A DNA stretch of 64,000 nucleotides from Candidatus Binatia bacterium (lineage in GTDB: Bacteria; Desulfobacterota; Binatia; HRBIN30). Each line of letters starts with the position of its first letter. Position 1 is the first letter of the stretch. The notes beneath the pieces were generated by a model. That model was not told the DNA's origin, ran no database searches, and saw nothing but the letters and a program-made list of their open reading frames with translations. The DNA lies in contig CALAMI010000007.1 in the NCBI GenBank assembly GCA_937925685.1, forward strand, positions 310,001 to 374,000, read 5' to 3'. Of the stretch, positions 8,599 to 19,500 are shown one piece after another. The position numbers and the translations under genes were made by a program.

Positions 8599-10113
8599 TT
8601 ACCGCAATGCGCCATACGTTCGTAGCTGGTATCTTCCCTCGACCTCGACCAGAACACGGTAACCGCCCGGCACGGTTTCCACTGACGCCCTTCGCACGCC
8701 GACCCCGGTGACCCGCGGGAAACCTGCGCGTTGCGGGACCCACAACTCGGCTCGGCCCGGCCGCGGGGTTTCTCCCTCGAGTACCAGTTCCCCGCGGGCC
8801 ACGTGACTGCTTAATGTGACCAGTCTCCCTGGAACCGCCCGCGGATAAGGCCGAGACAGCACCTCGACCCATTCTGGAACGAGACCAAGGTTCACATTCG
8901 CTGGACACCCAGTATAGTGCAAGCGAATCACCACACTCGGAGGACTCGATCCAGGAATGCGGATGCTATGCGGGTCGCCACACGCTTGCTTCCACACCCA
9001 CCACGCGCCACCGATGCGGTAGCGATCTTCCAACTCGGCGTAGCGTTCTAGCTTCTCCTTATTCCCAGCCGGATCCGAGAACCAGCCGTACTCCCCGATC
9101 CAAAAGGTCACGCCATAGAGATCGGCATCCGCCTGCGCTTGTGCGAAAACGTCCTCGAGCGACCGTGGATTCGCCTCCAAATTCGACTCGGCATAGTTAT
9201 GGGGCGCGAACACTAAGTTTGGATCTGTCATAACATCTGGATCTGGCAGCGTACCATTACCCACGGGCCAGGATATGATCGGCTCGAAAAACACGATGTG
9301 CTCGAATCCTCCTGCCGCACGCTCCGCTGCCCGAATGGCAGGGATAAGTCGCGCGTAAAAGGCACTGAGTTTGGGTGTAGCCCCGAGAATAATGTTGTTG
9401 CCCCAGTGTGGCTCGTTGAATAAATCGTATCCCGCAACCGCAACTTCTTGAGCAAAAGCTCTTACCAAATAAGCCCAAGTTTCGATAAATGCCGTTTGGA
9501 TCCCATCGCGATCGGCATAAAAGTTTTCGAACGCCTGTGCGACCGCAGGAGAAAGCTCGCGGAATCCAGGTGCTCGGCAAGTACTTCGGCCGTCCGTGAT
9601 CGTAGCCCAAGCTGGAGCACCGTCCCAGCCAATGGCTCTCTCTCGTGTGCTTCCGCAGTCGACGCCTGGGGGAGTTGCAATGTACTTTCCCCACGCATCC
9701 TGATGCATATCCAAGATGACATAAAGCCCGTGTTTCTTCGCCAGTGCTACAGCCTCGCGAATGCGCTCGAGATACGCCGCACTCCGTTGCCCCCGTTGCG
9801 GTTCTAGTGCAGACCAACTTAGAACTAAGCGCACGACATTGAACCCGAGGGCGGCCATCTGCCGAAAGTCGTCTTCGTCGAGAGGGAACACCGTCGGCAG
9901 CGCAGGATTGTCTTGGTAGTAATCGCCCAAGCTATTCAAATTAACGCCACGCAGGAGCACTTGGCGGCCTTCGCTGTCATAAACGCCTGCATGGGCCCCA
10001 CGCTGCGCTTTGAGCGGCAGGAAAACAGCGCCTGCAGTCGGCTCACTATCACTTCCGCAACCGGCCAACGCAAGCACACCGACCCAGAAAAACCATTTCC
10101 GCCAACGCAGCAT
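8599..10113 (-). CDS. Glycoside hydrolase family 5 lipoprotein
   Basis: A 504-residue protein starting with a lipoprotein signal (hydrophobic core then LALAGCG, lipidated Cys at about residue 19). The TIM barrel has RGVNLN, VRLVLSWSALEP, ILDMHQD, DLFNEPHWG (acid/base Glu near 234) and FWIGEYGW (nucleophile Glu near 341), all GH5 hallmarks. The arrangement, with a C-terminal beta-sandwich after about residue 410, resembles endoglycoceramidase-like GH5 subfamilies, so a glycolipid or glycan substrate is possible but unproven. It should be anchored on the envelope. The start is supported by GAGGAGGGATCT directly upstream. It is divergent from the receiver-domain gene. Confidence 0.8.
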   Translation of the reverse strand: MLRWRKWFFWVGVLALAGCGSDSEPTAGAVFLPLKAQRGAHAGVYDSEGRQVLLRGVNLNSLGDYYQDNPALPTVFPLDEDDFRQMAALGFNVVRLVLSWSALEPQRGQRSAAYLERIREAVALAKKHGLYVILDMHQDAWGKYIATPPGVDCGSTRERAIGWDGAPAWATITDGRSTCRAPGFRELSPAVAQAFENFYADRDGIQTAFIETWAYLVRAFAQEVAVAGYDLFNEPHWGNNIILGATPKLSAFYARLIPAIRAAERAAGGFEHIVFFEPIISWPVGNGTLPDPDVMTDPNLVFAPHNYAESNLEANPRSLEDVFAQAQADADLYGVTFWIGEYGWFSDPAGNKEKLERYAELEDRYRIGGAWWVWKQACGDPHSIRIPGSSPPSVVIRLHYTGCPANVNLGLVPEWVEVLSRPYPRAVPGRLVTLSSHVARGELVLEGETPRPGRAELWVPQRAGFPRVTGVGVRRASVETVPGGYRVLVEVEGRYQLRTYGALR

Positions 10114-10301
10114 AGATCCCTCCTCCTCGGAAAAACTTCACTCAAGCGACACAAAAGCGACGCAGACTACGAATTCAACCAACTCTTGTCACCTCCCAGC
10201 TAAACCACCAGCAAGCTCAACCTCTTCACCTCGTACCCACTATCGGCAGCCCCTGTTGGCACAGCAATTGGTTCGTCACTGGCTCGAAGGAGGAATGCCG
10301 C

Positions 10302-11873
10302 GTGTCAGGTCGCATGGCTAGCCCACTTCTTCGCTACCCTCGAGCCACTTTGCATCGCGACTCATATGTGCCACAGGCACCTGTCGGGTCAACGCATCCC
10401 GAACACCACAGTCGTCGCAGTTCAACAGCTGCCGTAGCGGCAAGCTCGGTCGCGTCCACCAACGAAGACGCGGCAATGGAGCTCTCCCGCCGCGCGCGCC
10501 TGCCCTATGTCGACTTGAGTACCATCGACTTTGACCCACGCGCAGGTCGTTTCCTCAAACCCGAACTGGCATACCGCTACGCATGCGTGCCCTATGCAGC
10601 CAGTGACTCGACCCTGTGGGTGTCAGCCACGTATCCCCTCGACAGCGAAACACGCCATATCCTGGAGTTTGCAGCCGGTCGTAAACTAAGCCTAGCCATT
10701 GCACCCGAGGCAGACATTCGCACTCTCCAGACTCGCTTGTACGACAGCGAACGGCTGTGGGCAACCTACCTCGCAGGTTTGCACAACCAAAGCCAGCTGT
10801 TTGCTTCCGACCATCTGGATGCAGCGCCATCGACCCGAACTCGTGCCCTGTCGGGCGGTGCCGCTCGGGCTCTCCAACTCTTGCTGGCCTATGCCTTGGC
10901 TCGGGACTCCCGCTGGGTTCAGGTCCAGGTGACACGAAGCTTTACGGTCGCGGAGCACGCCTGCGCTTCGGGTTCCACACTCGCGCTGGTGTGGCCAGCC
11001 TGGGTGGGCTCGTTGCTACTCGCTTGGTGCGAGACTGCCATGGTCGCGGAAGGCGTACATGCATTGTGGTACGTGGCCCGGGAAACAAAACTGCGCCTAC
11101 GTTGCCTCTTGGAGCGACACGGCCCAGTGAAGGCCTTGACGATAGAGCTGGTCGAAGGCGACCTCGCCGATGGCTTTCCTCCACGCCACCGGAGAGAAGC
11201 AAAAACCTTTGCCTGCCCGCGATGCGGAGAGATTCTTAAAACGCCCCGACCAACAGTTTGCCTGCGCTGTCGGATGCCGGTTTGGCGCATTTGTCGGAAC
11301 TGCGGCAGGCGATTCTCCTTCTCCCAAAGAGCTTGTTCTTGCTGCGGCGCAGCCGCGACCCCTGTGCCAGCAGCAGCTCCGGCGGCCCCCCTCGCGCCCA
11401 CGGGTCACCCCCTGCGCACTCGGCCCGTGGGCGCGCCGCCGACCGAGCTTCACGTTCTCGTTGTCGACGATCAACCGGACGTCCGTCATTGCATCGCCAG
11501 AGCGCTCGAGGGTTTGAGCGTCCGCATCAGCTCCGTGGGAAGTGGGCAAGAAGCGTTGGTGGTCGCCGACAACGATCCCCCACATCTCGTCGTGCTCGAC
11601 ATGCTGATGCCCTCGATGGACGGCTTCGAGGTGCTGCAGCGTTTGCGCAGCTCCTTGCGCACGGTGTTTACTCCCGTTCTCGCCGTCACCGTTCTCGATC
11701 CACTGGATCACGACGTCCGCCAAAGCCTGAGGTTCGATGATTACTGTTTGCAAAAGCCTTTCACACGCCCCGAGCTTGTCCGTTCGGTGGCGCGAATGAG
11801 CCGCCTGGCTTATGGAATGAATGTCGACGCCGCCATAAGGAACGAACGATCGGAGGCGTGCACGTTGACCTAG
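10302..11873 (+). CDS. GspE-N (MshEN-like)/zinc-ribbon/receiver-domain protein
   Basis: A 523-residue protein with an unusual order. Residues about 55-150 match the N-terminal domain of type II secretion/MshE ATPases (PYVDLSTIDFD, the F.kPELAYRYACVPYA pattern). Residues 185-290 look like a degenerate version of the next GspE domain, with no Walker motifs. Residues 304-350 hold four Cys pairs (CPRCG, CLRC, CRNCG, CSCCG), probably two zinc sites. Residues 383-505 are a response-regulator receiver with VVDD, the phospho-acceptor Asp near 433 (VVLDMLMP) and Lys near 485 (LQKPF). There is no DNA-binding output domain. GTG is used because AAGGAGG lies 8 bases upstream. The HPt gene follows and probably exchanges phosphate with it. 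Confidence 0.75.
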   Translation: MSGRMASPLLRYPRATLHRDSYVPQAPVGSTHPEHHSRRSSTAAVAASSVASTNEDAAMELSRRARLPYVDLSTIDFDPRAGRFLKPELAYRYACVPYAASDSTLWVSATYPLDSETRHILEFAAGRKLSLAIAPEADIRTLQTRLYDSERLWATYLAGLHNQSQLFASDHLDAAPSTRTRALSGGAARALQLLLAYALARDSRWVQVQVTRSFTVAEHACASGSTLALVWPAWVGSLLLAWCETAMVAEGVHALWYVARETKLRLRCLLERHGPVKALTIELVEGDLADGFPPRHRREAKTFACPRCGEILKTPRPTVCLRCRMPVWRICRNCGRRFSFSQRACSCCGAAATPVPAAAPAAPLAPTGHPLRTRPVGAPPTELHVLVVDDQPDVRHCIARALEGLSVRISSVGSGQEALVVADNDPPHLVVLDMLMPSMDGFEVLQRLRSSLRTVFTPVLAVTVLDPLDHDVRQSLRFDDYCLQKPFTRPELVRSVARMSRLAYGMNVDAAIRNERSEACTLT

Positions 11874-11887
11874 AAAAGGGGGGAACC

Positions 11888-12334
11888 ATGACACCCAGAA
11901 ACCGTTCCGTTTCCCAATGCCTAACTATCTTCGACGAGCAAAAGGCTTTAGCCGCTGCCGGAGGGGACACCGAAGTTCTGCGCGAAATTACAGGGCTCTT
12001 TCTCGTCGATCTACCAAGTCGCTTATACGAACTGCGCGAGGCCGTCCGTACAGGTACCCCAGAGCAGGTCGCTCGCATTGCACACGGGCTGCGGGGCTCA
12101 GCGGCCGTCTTTGGATCCGATCCCGCCGTGGCGGCCACCTTCGAACTCGAACATCTCGCCAAACAAGGAGACCGTGAAGCTATTCCCGCCGCAGCCGGAG
12201 AAGTAGAGCGTTTGTTCCAAAAATTGGCGCAAGCGGTGGCCGACCGCTTTGTTCCTGGCAACAGCCCTCAGTCGCAAATTCAGCGACCAGTCGCCTCGGA
12301 TAAATGTGCCGGCGAAGCCCCCGAGTTTCCGTAG
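11888..12334 (+). CDS. HPt (histidine phosphotransfer) domain protein
   Basis: A 148-residue protein consisting mainly of a four-helix HPt domain. The motif ARIAHGLRGSAAVFG places the phospho-acceptor His near residue 66, and the downstream ELEHLAKQGD helix is typical. The C-terminal 25 residues are likely disordered. ATG at 11888 follows AAAAGGGGGGAACC and lies 14 bases after the receiver gene stop, so the two genes form an operon. No histidine kinase is encoded nearby; the upstream kinase must be elsewhere, or a hybrid kinase uses this module as a relay. Confidence 0.8.
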   Translation: MTPRNRSVSQCLTIFDEQKALAAAGGDTEVLREITGLFLVDLPSRLYELREAVRTGTPEQVARIAHGLRGSAAVFGSDPAVAATFELEHLAKQGDREAIPAAAGEVERLFQKLAQAVADRFVPGNSPQSQIQRPVASDKCAGEAPEFP

Positions 12335-12722
12335 CGCGGGCGGTTACTTCCGGCTTATCCACGAGGACGAAAATGGCTGGAGCTGCTGGCATCGCCCAGG
12401 TAGACTCCCGGGCCGCTATTGTGGCTGCCACACCACGTCGTTCCTTCCCAGCGAAGGACAGCGCGAACATGGTGCCGGCCAAATGTGGGTACAGATGCCG
12501 CCAAGCTACGCAAATTGAACGACGGACTTTCTCCTTTCCGCCCACCCACTCGTTCCCCAGCAGGCAAAACTTTTTTCGCAAAGCAAGCCGCGTGTGATTT
12601 CTCGTCCCACCCGAAGAAATCCTTCAGAGGCCATGACAGCGCCCTGAGTCTTGTCGCCAAAGCTCGTACCCTGGCTCCCCAAGAGGCGAGGCTTTGTCTC
12701 CGACCGCAATGCGCTCGCAGCC
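12335..12722. other. Convergent intergenic region, 388 bp, no gene recognised
   Basis: It lies between the HPt gene and the 3' end of the GH94 gene. Short open frames here have no recognisable protein pattern, and no strong hairpin with a T-run or tRNA-like structure was seen. Confidence 0.5.
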
Positions 12723-15700
12723 TTAACCCCTCGCGTCAGCGTTGCTCGTTGGAACCCAGTGGATGAGGACGTCGTGTTCGGCAGCGTCTCGAACCAGTGG
12801 CACCTGCACAGACCGTGCACGCACAACCAACGGCTGCCCATCGAGCCACGCCCGAGTCCCGACGGGCATTCCGTTGGCCTCAAGCTGCTCGAGACGAATA
12901 TGGTAAACATCACCCACGCCGGGCACGCGCCAGCGCAGACGAAACCCGGGCCAGTGAGCGGGAATCGAAGGGGCGATCGTAAGCATTCGACCTTGGTGGA
13001 GCGTGACTCCCAACAAGGTCTCGATCACCAAACGGTAAAGCCACCCCGCGGAACCGGTGTACCACGACCACCCTCCTCGGCCCACGTGAGGTGCAGTTCC
13101 ATAAAGATCTGCAGCAACGACGTAGGGCTCCAACTTGTACCTCTCCGCGCCAGCAAAACCGGCGCTGTGCTCGGTCGGCAATAGGTAGCGGAGCAGTTCC
13201 GTCGCTCGCTCGCGCATGCCGGCTTGAAAAAACGCTTGCACGACCCAAATCGCGGCGTGGGTGTACTGGCCGCCGTTTTCGCGAACACCAGGTACGTATC
13301 CTTTGATATACCCCGGATCTCGCTCCGTTCGGTCGAACGGCGGCGTCAGTAAACGAATGAGCTTTGCCTCCGAGTCCACCAGCTTCTCTTCGACCGCCTT
13401 CAAGGCACGCTCGGCCCGCGCCGGCGAAGCGACGCCAGACAACACTGCCCAGGCTTGTGCCAATGCGTCGATCTGGCACTCGGCATTTTCAGCCGAGCCG
13501 AGCGGGGTACCATCGTCAAAATACGCTCGGCGGTACCAAGCTCCATCCCATCCGTGCGTTTCCAAGGCACGGACGAGCTTCTCGCGGTACGCACGGTAAC
13601 GCTGCACCCGACGGTGGTCGCCGCGCTCCTCGCAAAGTGGCACGAAACGAGCGAGCACTTCAGCGAGAAAGAACCCCAGCCACACACTCTCTCCCTGCCC
13701 TCCGCGGCCAACACGGTTCATGCCGTCGTTCCAGTCTCCCGTTCCCATGAGGGGCAAGCCATGCGGGCCAGCGGTCAGGGACCGATCGATGGCCCGGCAA
13801 CAGTGCTCATAGAGCGTTGCTTCCTCATCACTGGTTTGGACCGCCAGGTAAGCCTCGTCTTCACCCGGTTGTAAAACGCGCGCTCGAACAAAGGGCCGAC
13901 GTTCGTCGAGGATGGCACGGTCCCCGGTGAAGGAGAGATACCAAGCCGTTACCATTGGAAGCCAAAGCAGGTCGTCGGAAAAACGTGTTCGTGTTCCTCG
14001 CTCCCAGGGCGGGTGCCACCAGTGCAACACGTCGCCTTCGGCGAACTGATGGGCTGCGTGCAAAAGGATTTGCGTCCTTGTCTGCTCAGGATGGCTCCAC
14101 AGCAGCGCACACGCATCTTGCAGCTGATCGCGAAAACCAAAGGCTCCCCCTGACTGATAAAAGGCTGAACGGCCCCACAACCGACAACTTGTCGTTTGAT
14201 ACAACAACCAGTGATTCACCAACAGGTCCAAGTCGGGCCACGGAGTTTCCACTTGCAAGTGCGAAGTGCGGCGCGACCAAAACTCCATCGTCTCCTGAAA
14301 ACTCTCGCACAGGGATCCCAGCCGCCGGTAGCGTTCGACGCACTCACGGGCTTCGCGTTCGTTTGCGGCCTCTCCCAAAAGCACTCCAGCCTCCCAGCAT
14401 TGTCCCGGCTCGAGCACGAATTCGCCCGCCAGAATCGCTGCTGGGTCGCGGCCAGCCCCGACCGGGCCATCCCGTACCCCTGGGCGCTGCAACATGTAGG
14501 GAGACTCCAACGAGCCCCTCAACCCGAGGAACCACACTCGATCCCCAGCCCCCGCGGTGCGTATCCACGGTGCGGCTGAAGCCAAAGCCGCAAATGCAAC
14601 GCGACCTTCGAACAACTCCACCTTGGGGTTGCGTGCCCGGAGAATTGCAGCATCGCGGTCGAAGTCCGTCACCACGTAGCGTCCCTCTATCCACGGCTCG
14701 GCCCCCAGAACTAAACGGTGATAGGCCCAAAGCGACAGTCTCTTTGGCTGCGAGCTCCGGTTCTCTAACTGCACCCAAAGAACCCGAATTCGGTCATTGG
14801 GGGGAACGAAACAGGTCGCTTTCAACTCCAGCTCCTCATGACGACTTTCCCACCGCGTGAAGCCTTGACTGTGAGTTACCGTGAACGTTCCAGGGCCGCA
14901 CGGCGCAGGCAGAAACGACCAAAATTCACCCGTGCTTTCGTCCCGCAAATACAGGCACTCGCTCGGTGGATCGACCACAGGGTCGTTGGACCAGGCAGTG
15001 AGGCGAAACTCCCGACTGTTGTGACTCCAGGTGAAACCAATGCCCCGTTCCGAAACTAGGCAACCAAATTCCGGATTGGCAATGACGTTGACCCACGGCA
15101 TTGGCGGCAGACGACCATCGGCAAGGTGCACCACATATTGTCGCCCGCCGTCTCGAAACCCTCCAAACCCGTTCCAAAACTGGAGCTGAGCGCCCCCTCG
15201 ATCGTCGGGCGCGCTGCCAAGCAGAGGCCGCTTTTGTTCGTACAGCCGCGGTCTACGTCCGCTTCCGCGAGGGTTGTGCTTGTCGCACCCGTCCGCCAAT
15301 GCCAGCAACGCCCCGTATTCCCTGTGCGACAAAGTCGTGGTGCCGATGCTACCGAAAGCCTCTCCCACAGCCCGTCGCACCGACACCCCGTCGTTCGACC
15401 CCCGAGCAAGCACGACATCGATCGGTAGACCTGCGTATTGCCAATAACGGCTTACCGTTTCCCACTGTGACGCTCCCTCGTCATCGGCGGCGATAAAAAG
15501 CCGCCGGGAAGGCTCCAATCTTAGGCGCGCCTGCACGCTAGATGCGGTGTCCGCCTCCATAGTCATGCCGGTGCGTAAACTCGGGCTCCCATAAAGAAGC
15601 GAAACCGCCACTCGCTCCGCTCGCCTCACCTCCCTGAATTGCAAGCCGGCGCTGCCCATGAGTTGTCGATGCGCGACCCGTGCCCCACCGATGCTGATCT

Positions 15701-16550
15701 GGCGTTGCTGGTCTTCCCCAGCCGTGCGCGACACCTCCGGCACGCTTGCTTCCTCGCCAGCCACACCGCAGACGAACTCGACGTCTACGATCTCACCCGG
15801 TTGCAAATGCAGCACTTTCCGCATGCATAAAACAGGGTCGAGCACGTTGCCCACCGTTCCCGAGAGTGGGCTCGCAGAGCCAAGAGCGCGGGGGGCTCGC
15901 AGATCGCAGCCACGGCCGAGGAAGGATACGCGGTCAGTTTCGTACTCCACCGCGGCGTCCCCCTTGCTGACAGCAAGAAATAAGATGGGCCACTGTTCCT
16001 CGGCCGAACGCGGCCGACGACGAGCCAGAAGGCAAGCCCTCTCCGGCAACCAAGATGTTTGGACAAACAGTTTGGCGAATGCGGGATGCGCGCGGAAAGC
16101 AGCAGGGGGGAATAAAACCACTTCCAGGTAGGTGGTGACATCGAGATCGAGCGAACACTGGGAAACGTTGCGAAGCCGCAACCAGCGGTGCTCTTGAGGC
16201 AGCTTGGCATCGACCCACGCTGTCAACTGCGAGTCGATTTCCGCAGTCCGGCACTCGATCACCGCTGCACCTAGACACCGCCGGAAGCGATACTGCGCAT
16301 CGGCGCGGGGCCACGGCGAGGGCACAGGCGACCAAGTGCGGCCCGTAGTTCGGTCGCGCAGGTAAAACAGCCAGCCAAGTACGTCGTCGACAACATCCGG
16401 CTGCCAGCCGTAAGTTTGCAGCCACTCTCCGTGCGACCGGAAAAATGCGCCGCCGGTACCATTCTCGGACAGCAGACTCCAGTAGTGCCCGTTCGAGAGC
16501 ACCGCTCCTCGTGGACTTGCCTTGACTCGCCGACTCGGTCCCCGCTTCAC
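12723..16550 (-). CDS. GH94 phosphorylase, cyclic glucan synthase C-terminal type
   Basis: A 1275-residue protein with two GH94-type beta-sandwich segments (about residues 10-390 and 450-720, each opening with an SNGHYWSLLSENG- or NPEFGCLVSERG-like strand) and one (alpha/alpha)6 catalytic barrel (about 740-1150). GTGDWNDGMN puts the general-acid Asp near residue 942, and GGQYTHAAIW follows. This equals the C-terminal half of NdvB/cyclic beta-1,2-glucan synthase and also matches the size of 1,2-beta-oligoglucan phosphorylases. The membrane GT84 part is absent and no signal peptide is seen, so a cytoplasmic phosphorylase is most likely. Its GTG start overlaps the stop of the preceding gene (GTGA), showing translational coupling. 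Confidence 0.8.
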   Translation of the reverse strand: MKRGPSRRVKASPRGAVLSNGHYWSLLSENGTGGAFFRSHGEWLQTYGWQPDVVDDVLGWLFYLRDRTTGRTWSPVPSPWPRADAQYRFRRCLGAAVIECRTAEIDSQLTAWVDAKLPQEHRWLRLRNVSQCSLDLDVTTYLEVVLFPPAAFRAHPAFAKLFVQTSWLPERACLLARRRPRSAEEQWPILFLAVSKGDAAVEYETDRVSFLGRGCDLRAPRALGSASPLSGTVGNVLDPVLCMRKVLHLQPGEIVDVEFVCGVAGEEASVPEVSRTAGEDQQRQISIGGARVAHRQLMGSAGLQFREVRRAERVAVSLLYGSPSLRTGMTMEADTASSVQARLRLEPSRRLFIAADDEGASQWETVSRYWQYAGLPIDVVLARGSNDGVSVRRAVGEAFGSIGTTTLSHREYGALLALADGCDKHNPRGSGRRPRLYEQKRPLLGSAPDDRGGAQLQFWNGFGGFRDGGRQYVVHLADGRLPPMPWVNVIANPEFGCLVSERGIGFTWSHNSREFRLTAWSNDPVVDPPSECLYLRDESTGEFWSFLPAPCGPGTFTVTHSQGFTRWESRHEELELKATCFVPPNDRIRVLWVQLENRSSQPKRLSLWAYHRLVLGAEPWIEGRYVVTDFDRDAAILRARNPKVELFEGRVAFAALASAAPWIRTAGAGDRVWFLGLRGSLESPYMLQRPGVRDGPVGAGRDPAAILAGEFVLEPGQCWEAGVLLGEAANEREARECVERYRRLGSLCESFQETMEFWSRRTSHLQVETPWPDLDLLVNHWLLYQTTSCRLWGRSAFYQSGGAFGFRDQLQDACALLWSHPEQTRTQILLHAAHQFAEGDVLHWWHPPWERGTRTRFSDDLLWLPMVTAWYLSFTGDRAILDERRPFVRARVLQPGEDEAYLAVQTSDEEATLYEHCCRAIDRSLTAGPHGLPLMGTGDWNDGMNRVGRGGQGESVWLGFFLAEVLARFVPLCEERGDHRRVQRYRAYREKLVRALETHGWDGAWYRRAYFDDGTPLGSAENAECQIDALAQAWAVLSGVASPARAERALKAVEEKLVDSEAKLIRLLTPPFDRTERDPGYIKGYVPGVRENGGQYTHAAIWVVQAFFQAGMRERATELLRYLLPTEHSAGFAGAERYKLEPYVVAADLYGTAPHVGRGGWSWYTGSAGWLYRLVIETLLGVTLHQGRMLTIAPSIPAHWPGFRLRWRVPGVGDVYHIRLEQLEANGMPVGTRAWLDGQPLVVRARSVQVPLVRDAAEHDVLIHWVPTSNADARG

Positions 16551-19500
16551 AGCCTCTGCTCCGGTGCGAACGACAGTTCCACCTCCGCGGGAATTTCCGC
16601 AACGCGAACTTCGTGCCCGTCGAAGTCCGTTGTCGTCTGGCCGTTAACCCGCACCTCTCGCGGAGGTGACGGGAAGGGCAATTGTAAAACTACTTTGCCT
16701 GGTGGCATTTGCAGGTCGCCGCTGAGGTGGATCCTCCAGGTTGAGGATTCGGCAACTCGAGCACGGAAATGCAGGATGCCGTAATGCGTTGGCAGCCTTC
16801 GAAATCCTACGCCAGCTTGAATCCAAGCTGGCGGCAGCCCGGCTCCTACGACCAATGCCGCATCTGCGGTTCGCTCGTACACGAACAAATGACGCACCGC
16901 TTCGATGAATAGGGCGCTAATCCAAGCGTGGGGCATGTCGCCAATGAAACGCGGCCACAGAACATCACGCCACACAATCTCCGGCCACTGCCGCCACAGC
17001 AAAGGTCGGCGATCGCGCATCAATGCGTTGAGCACTTCCAGCGCCTGCGCGCGCCTACCCAAACGCACGAAGGCAGGCACATTGCGTAGTTCGTAAGGGG
17101 TATACGAGTCCCACGGCTCCACGCCTGCCAGCCGTGCCTGGAAAATGGCCCAGTAGCGCTCGAAGGTGCGTTCGACCATTTCGCTCGGGAGAGCCGACAC
17201 GACATCGACGGGATAGAGCGCAATAGCAGTGGAGTTCGGGTCGAAATCAGCCAACTCCACGGAGGCTGGTAGGTAATCGAGCCCGTGCCGCCCGGCCACT
17301 GCGAGCAACGAAGCTTTCAAAGTAGAACGAAAATCATCCCGAAGCAAAGCCCAACGAGCGGCAGTTTCCAGTTCGCCCATCACCGCCGCCAGACGGGCCG
17401 CGTCGTCCAATCCCCGTAGCGCCCAGAAGTCATCCCAATAGGAGTGAACAGGCCGCGCGGCATAGCCTTCGTGACTGATCGACTCGGGCAGCAAGCCGTA
17501 GAACGGCCGCTTGTCCTCACGGCGATACTCCTCGGTCATGCGTTGTGCTCGAGCACGCTCGATCCATTCCACAGCAGCCTGAACTTGGGGCCATAACTCA
17601 GCCACCAGCCCGACGTCGCGGGTAAAGCGGTAATACTCGGCGACCAGAAAGAGAAATTGCCCATTGCTATCGTGCTCCGGCACCGGGTCAGCCCCACGCC
17701 AATCGACACAACATGGGATTCTTCCGTCGGGGAACTGGTATTGAGCAAACCAACGGGCGAACGCCCTTGCTTCAGCCGTGGCTCCGAGCTGAAGCAAGGC
17801 TGTAGCCATGGTCACACCGTCGCGAATCCACGACCGTGCGTAAGTGCGTGGACCCGGCTGTAGCGCTGGGCCTCGTTGGTTCATGAGGATGTGCGCCATT
17901 GCGCTGCGCAACGTGGCGTCGATCTCTCTTGCCTCTTCGGGCAACTCGAACTCCACTCGACCAAGGGTGCTTTCCCAACTTTGCCGGGCACGCTCGCGCT
18001 GCTGCTGGTAGAAAGTCTCGGCCCCGTCGGTGGTCAACTGCAACGGACCGACGTCCGCGGCATCCCACGGAAAGGCAAGGTAAACTGCTACCTTTTCGTT
18101 GGGGCCCAAGGTCAAGTTGTACTCGAGGGCTCCTGAAGCGTAACCCAAAGGGTCAGCAACCTGGACACGAGGCGGGAGCACCCCGCGCACGAGAAAGTCC
18201 ATCACCATTCCTTCATCGAAGTACGCTGCCCCGAACCGGGCACCGGGAGTTTGCACGATGATCGCCGGCTTGCGGTCCACCCAAATCGTCCGTGAATCGA
18301 AAGCCAACTCTCGCACCGAGGTTACACCGCCAACCAAATTCAGGTTCTGCCACGGGGGCAACACTTGGAACGGGCGGATTACGAGGAATAGGGAAAACCC
18401 TGCTGGTTCAGGCGAACGGTTTTGGAGCTCGTAGCGGGCAAAGAAGGCACGTGCCGCGTCGCTGCCGCCAGCAAACATTTCCACCTGCAGACGAAACCAC
18501 TCGTGCTCCCAGTCGACACGGGGAATCGGCACGGCCGCTCCGTATGTATTTGGCGCCGTCTGCACTTGCCTCCAAGTAAACAACCTGCCGTTACGATACA
18601 CGAACGGCTCTAAGGAATACCCACCGGCCAGCGGCTCGATGGCGCCATCGTTGCTCAACAAAGCTTGTCGGCCGCCGCTCGGCGGGGCCACCGTGGTCCA
18701 GTATACCTGCTCGGGGACGAAATAGCGCGGATACAACCCTGGCGGCGCTTCGCTGGCCAAGGCTGCAAAGAACGCGTTCGGAGAGGCCGCAAGTTCGTAC
18801 GGCTTGACTGCCAGGGAGCGAATGGCGTAGCCTTGCCCACGGCTACTCCGCTCCATTTCGATCCGCACCCATCGTGATTCCGCTTCCCCTGTCGGAATGT
18901 AGTCGCGGCCTCCGTTTCCATGCTCGCTCGTAAACAAGGCCCACCAACGCTCCCCGTCAGCGGAAGCCAACACGCGATAGACGACAGCGTAATCGATCGG
19001 GTCCCAATCGATCACGATGGCGCCATACTCCTGCAAGGTTTGGAAATCGATTTGTAACCATTGCCTCGGCGCCAACACTCCGCTGCGCCACGCGGTTTGC
19101 GGGTCGGTATCGATGACCGCTTCGGGGGGAGCATCCGGAAGAGAGGTCGAGGCCTCGACGCGTGGCCGCGGGACTCGACCTTTTGCCGCCCGACGCGGCT
19201 CCCAAGTGAGTTCGTCGAGCCACAACGAACCGCGGCCACCCGCGCCGGCCGCGATCGCAAACTCGATGAACCCAACCTCGCTAGGCTGTGTGGTTGGCAA
19301 ATCGCCCCAAGCAAACTCCACCCGCACGTCGCGAATGGTGAGCTGGCGCCACTCGGCCGGAAAGTGACACGGTCTTTGCCGATACCACCAAACATTTCGC
19401 CCCGACGGATCCACCAGCTTGAACTGCAAGTCGTTGGGCGGGCCGTCGCCACGCAGCCACACTTTGAAGGCGTAATTTTTGGGCAGCTTGATCCGTGCCG

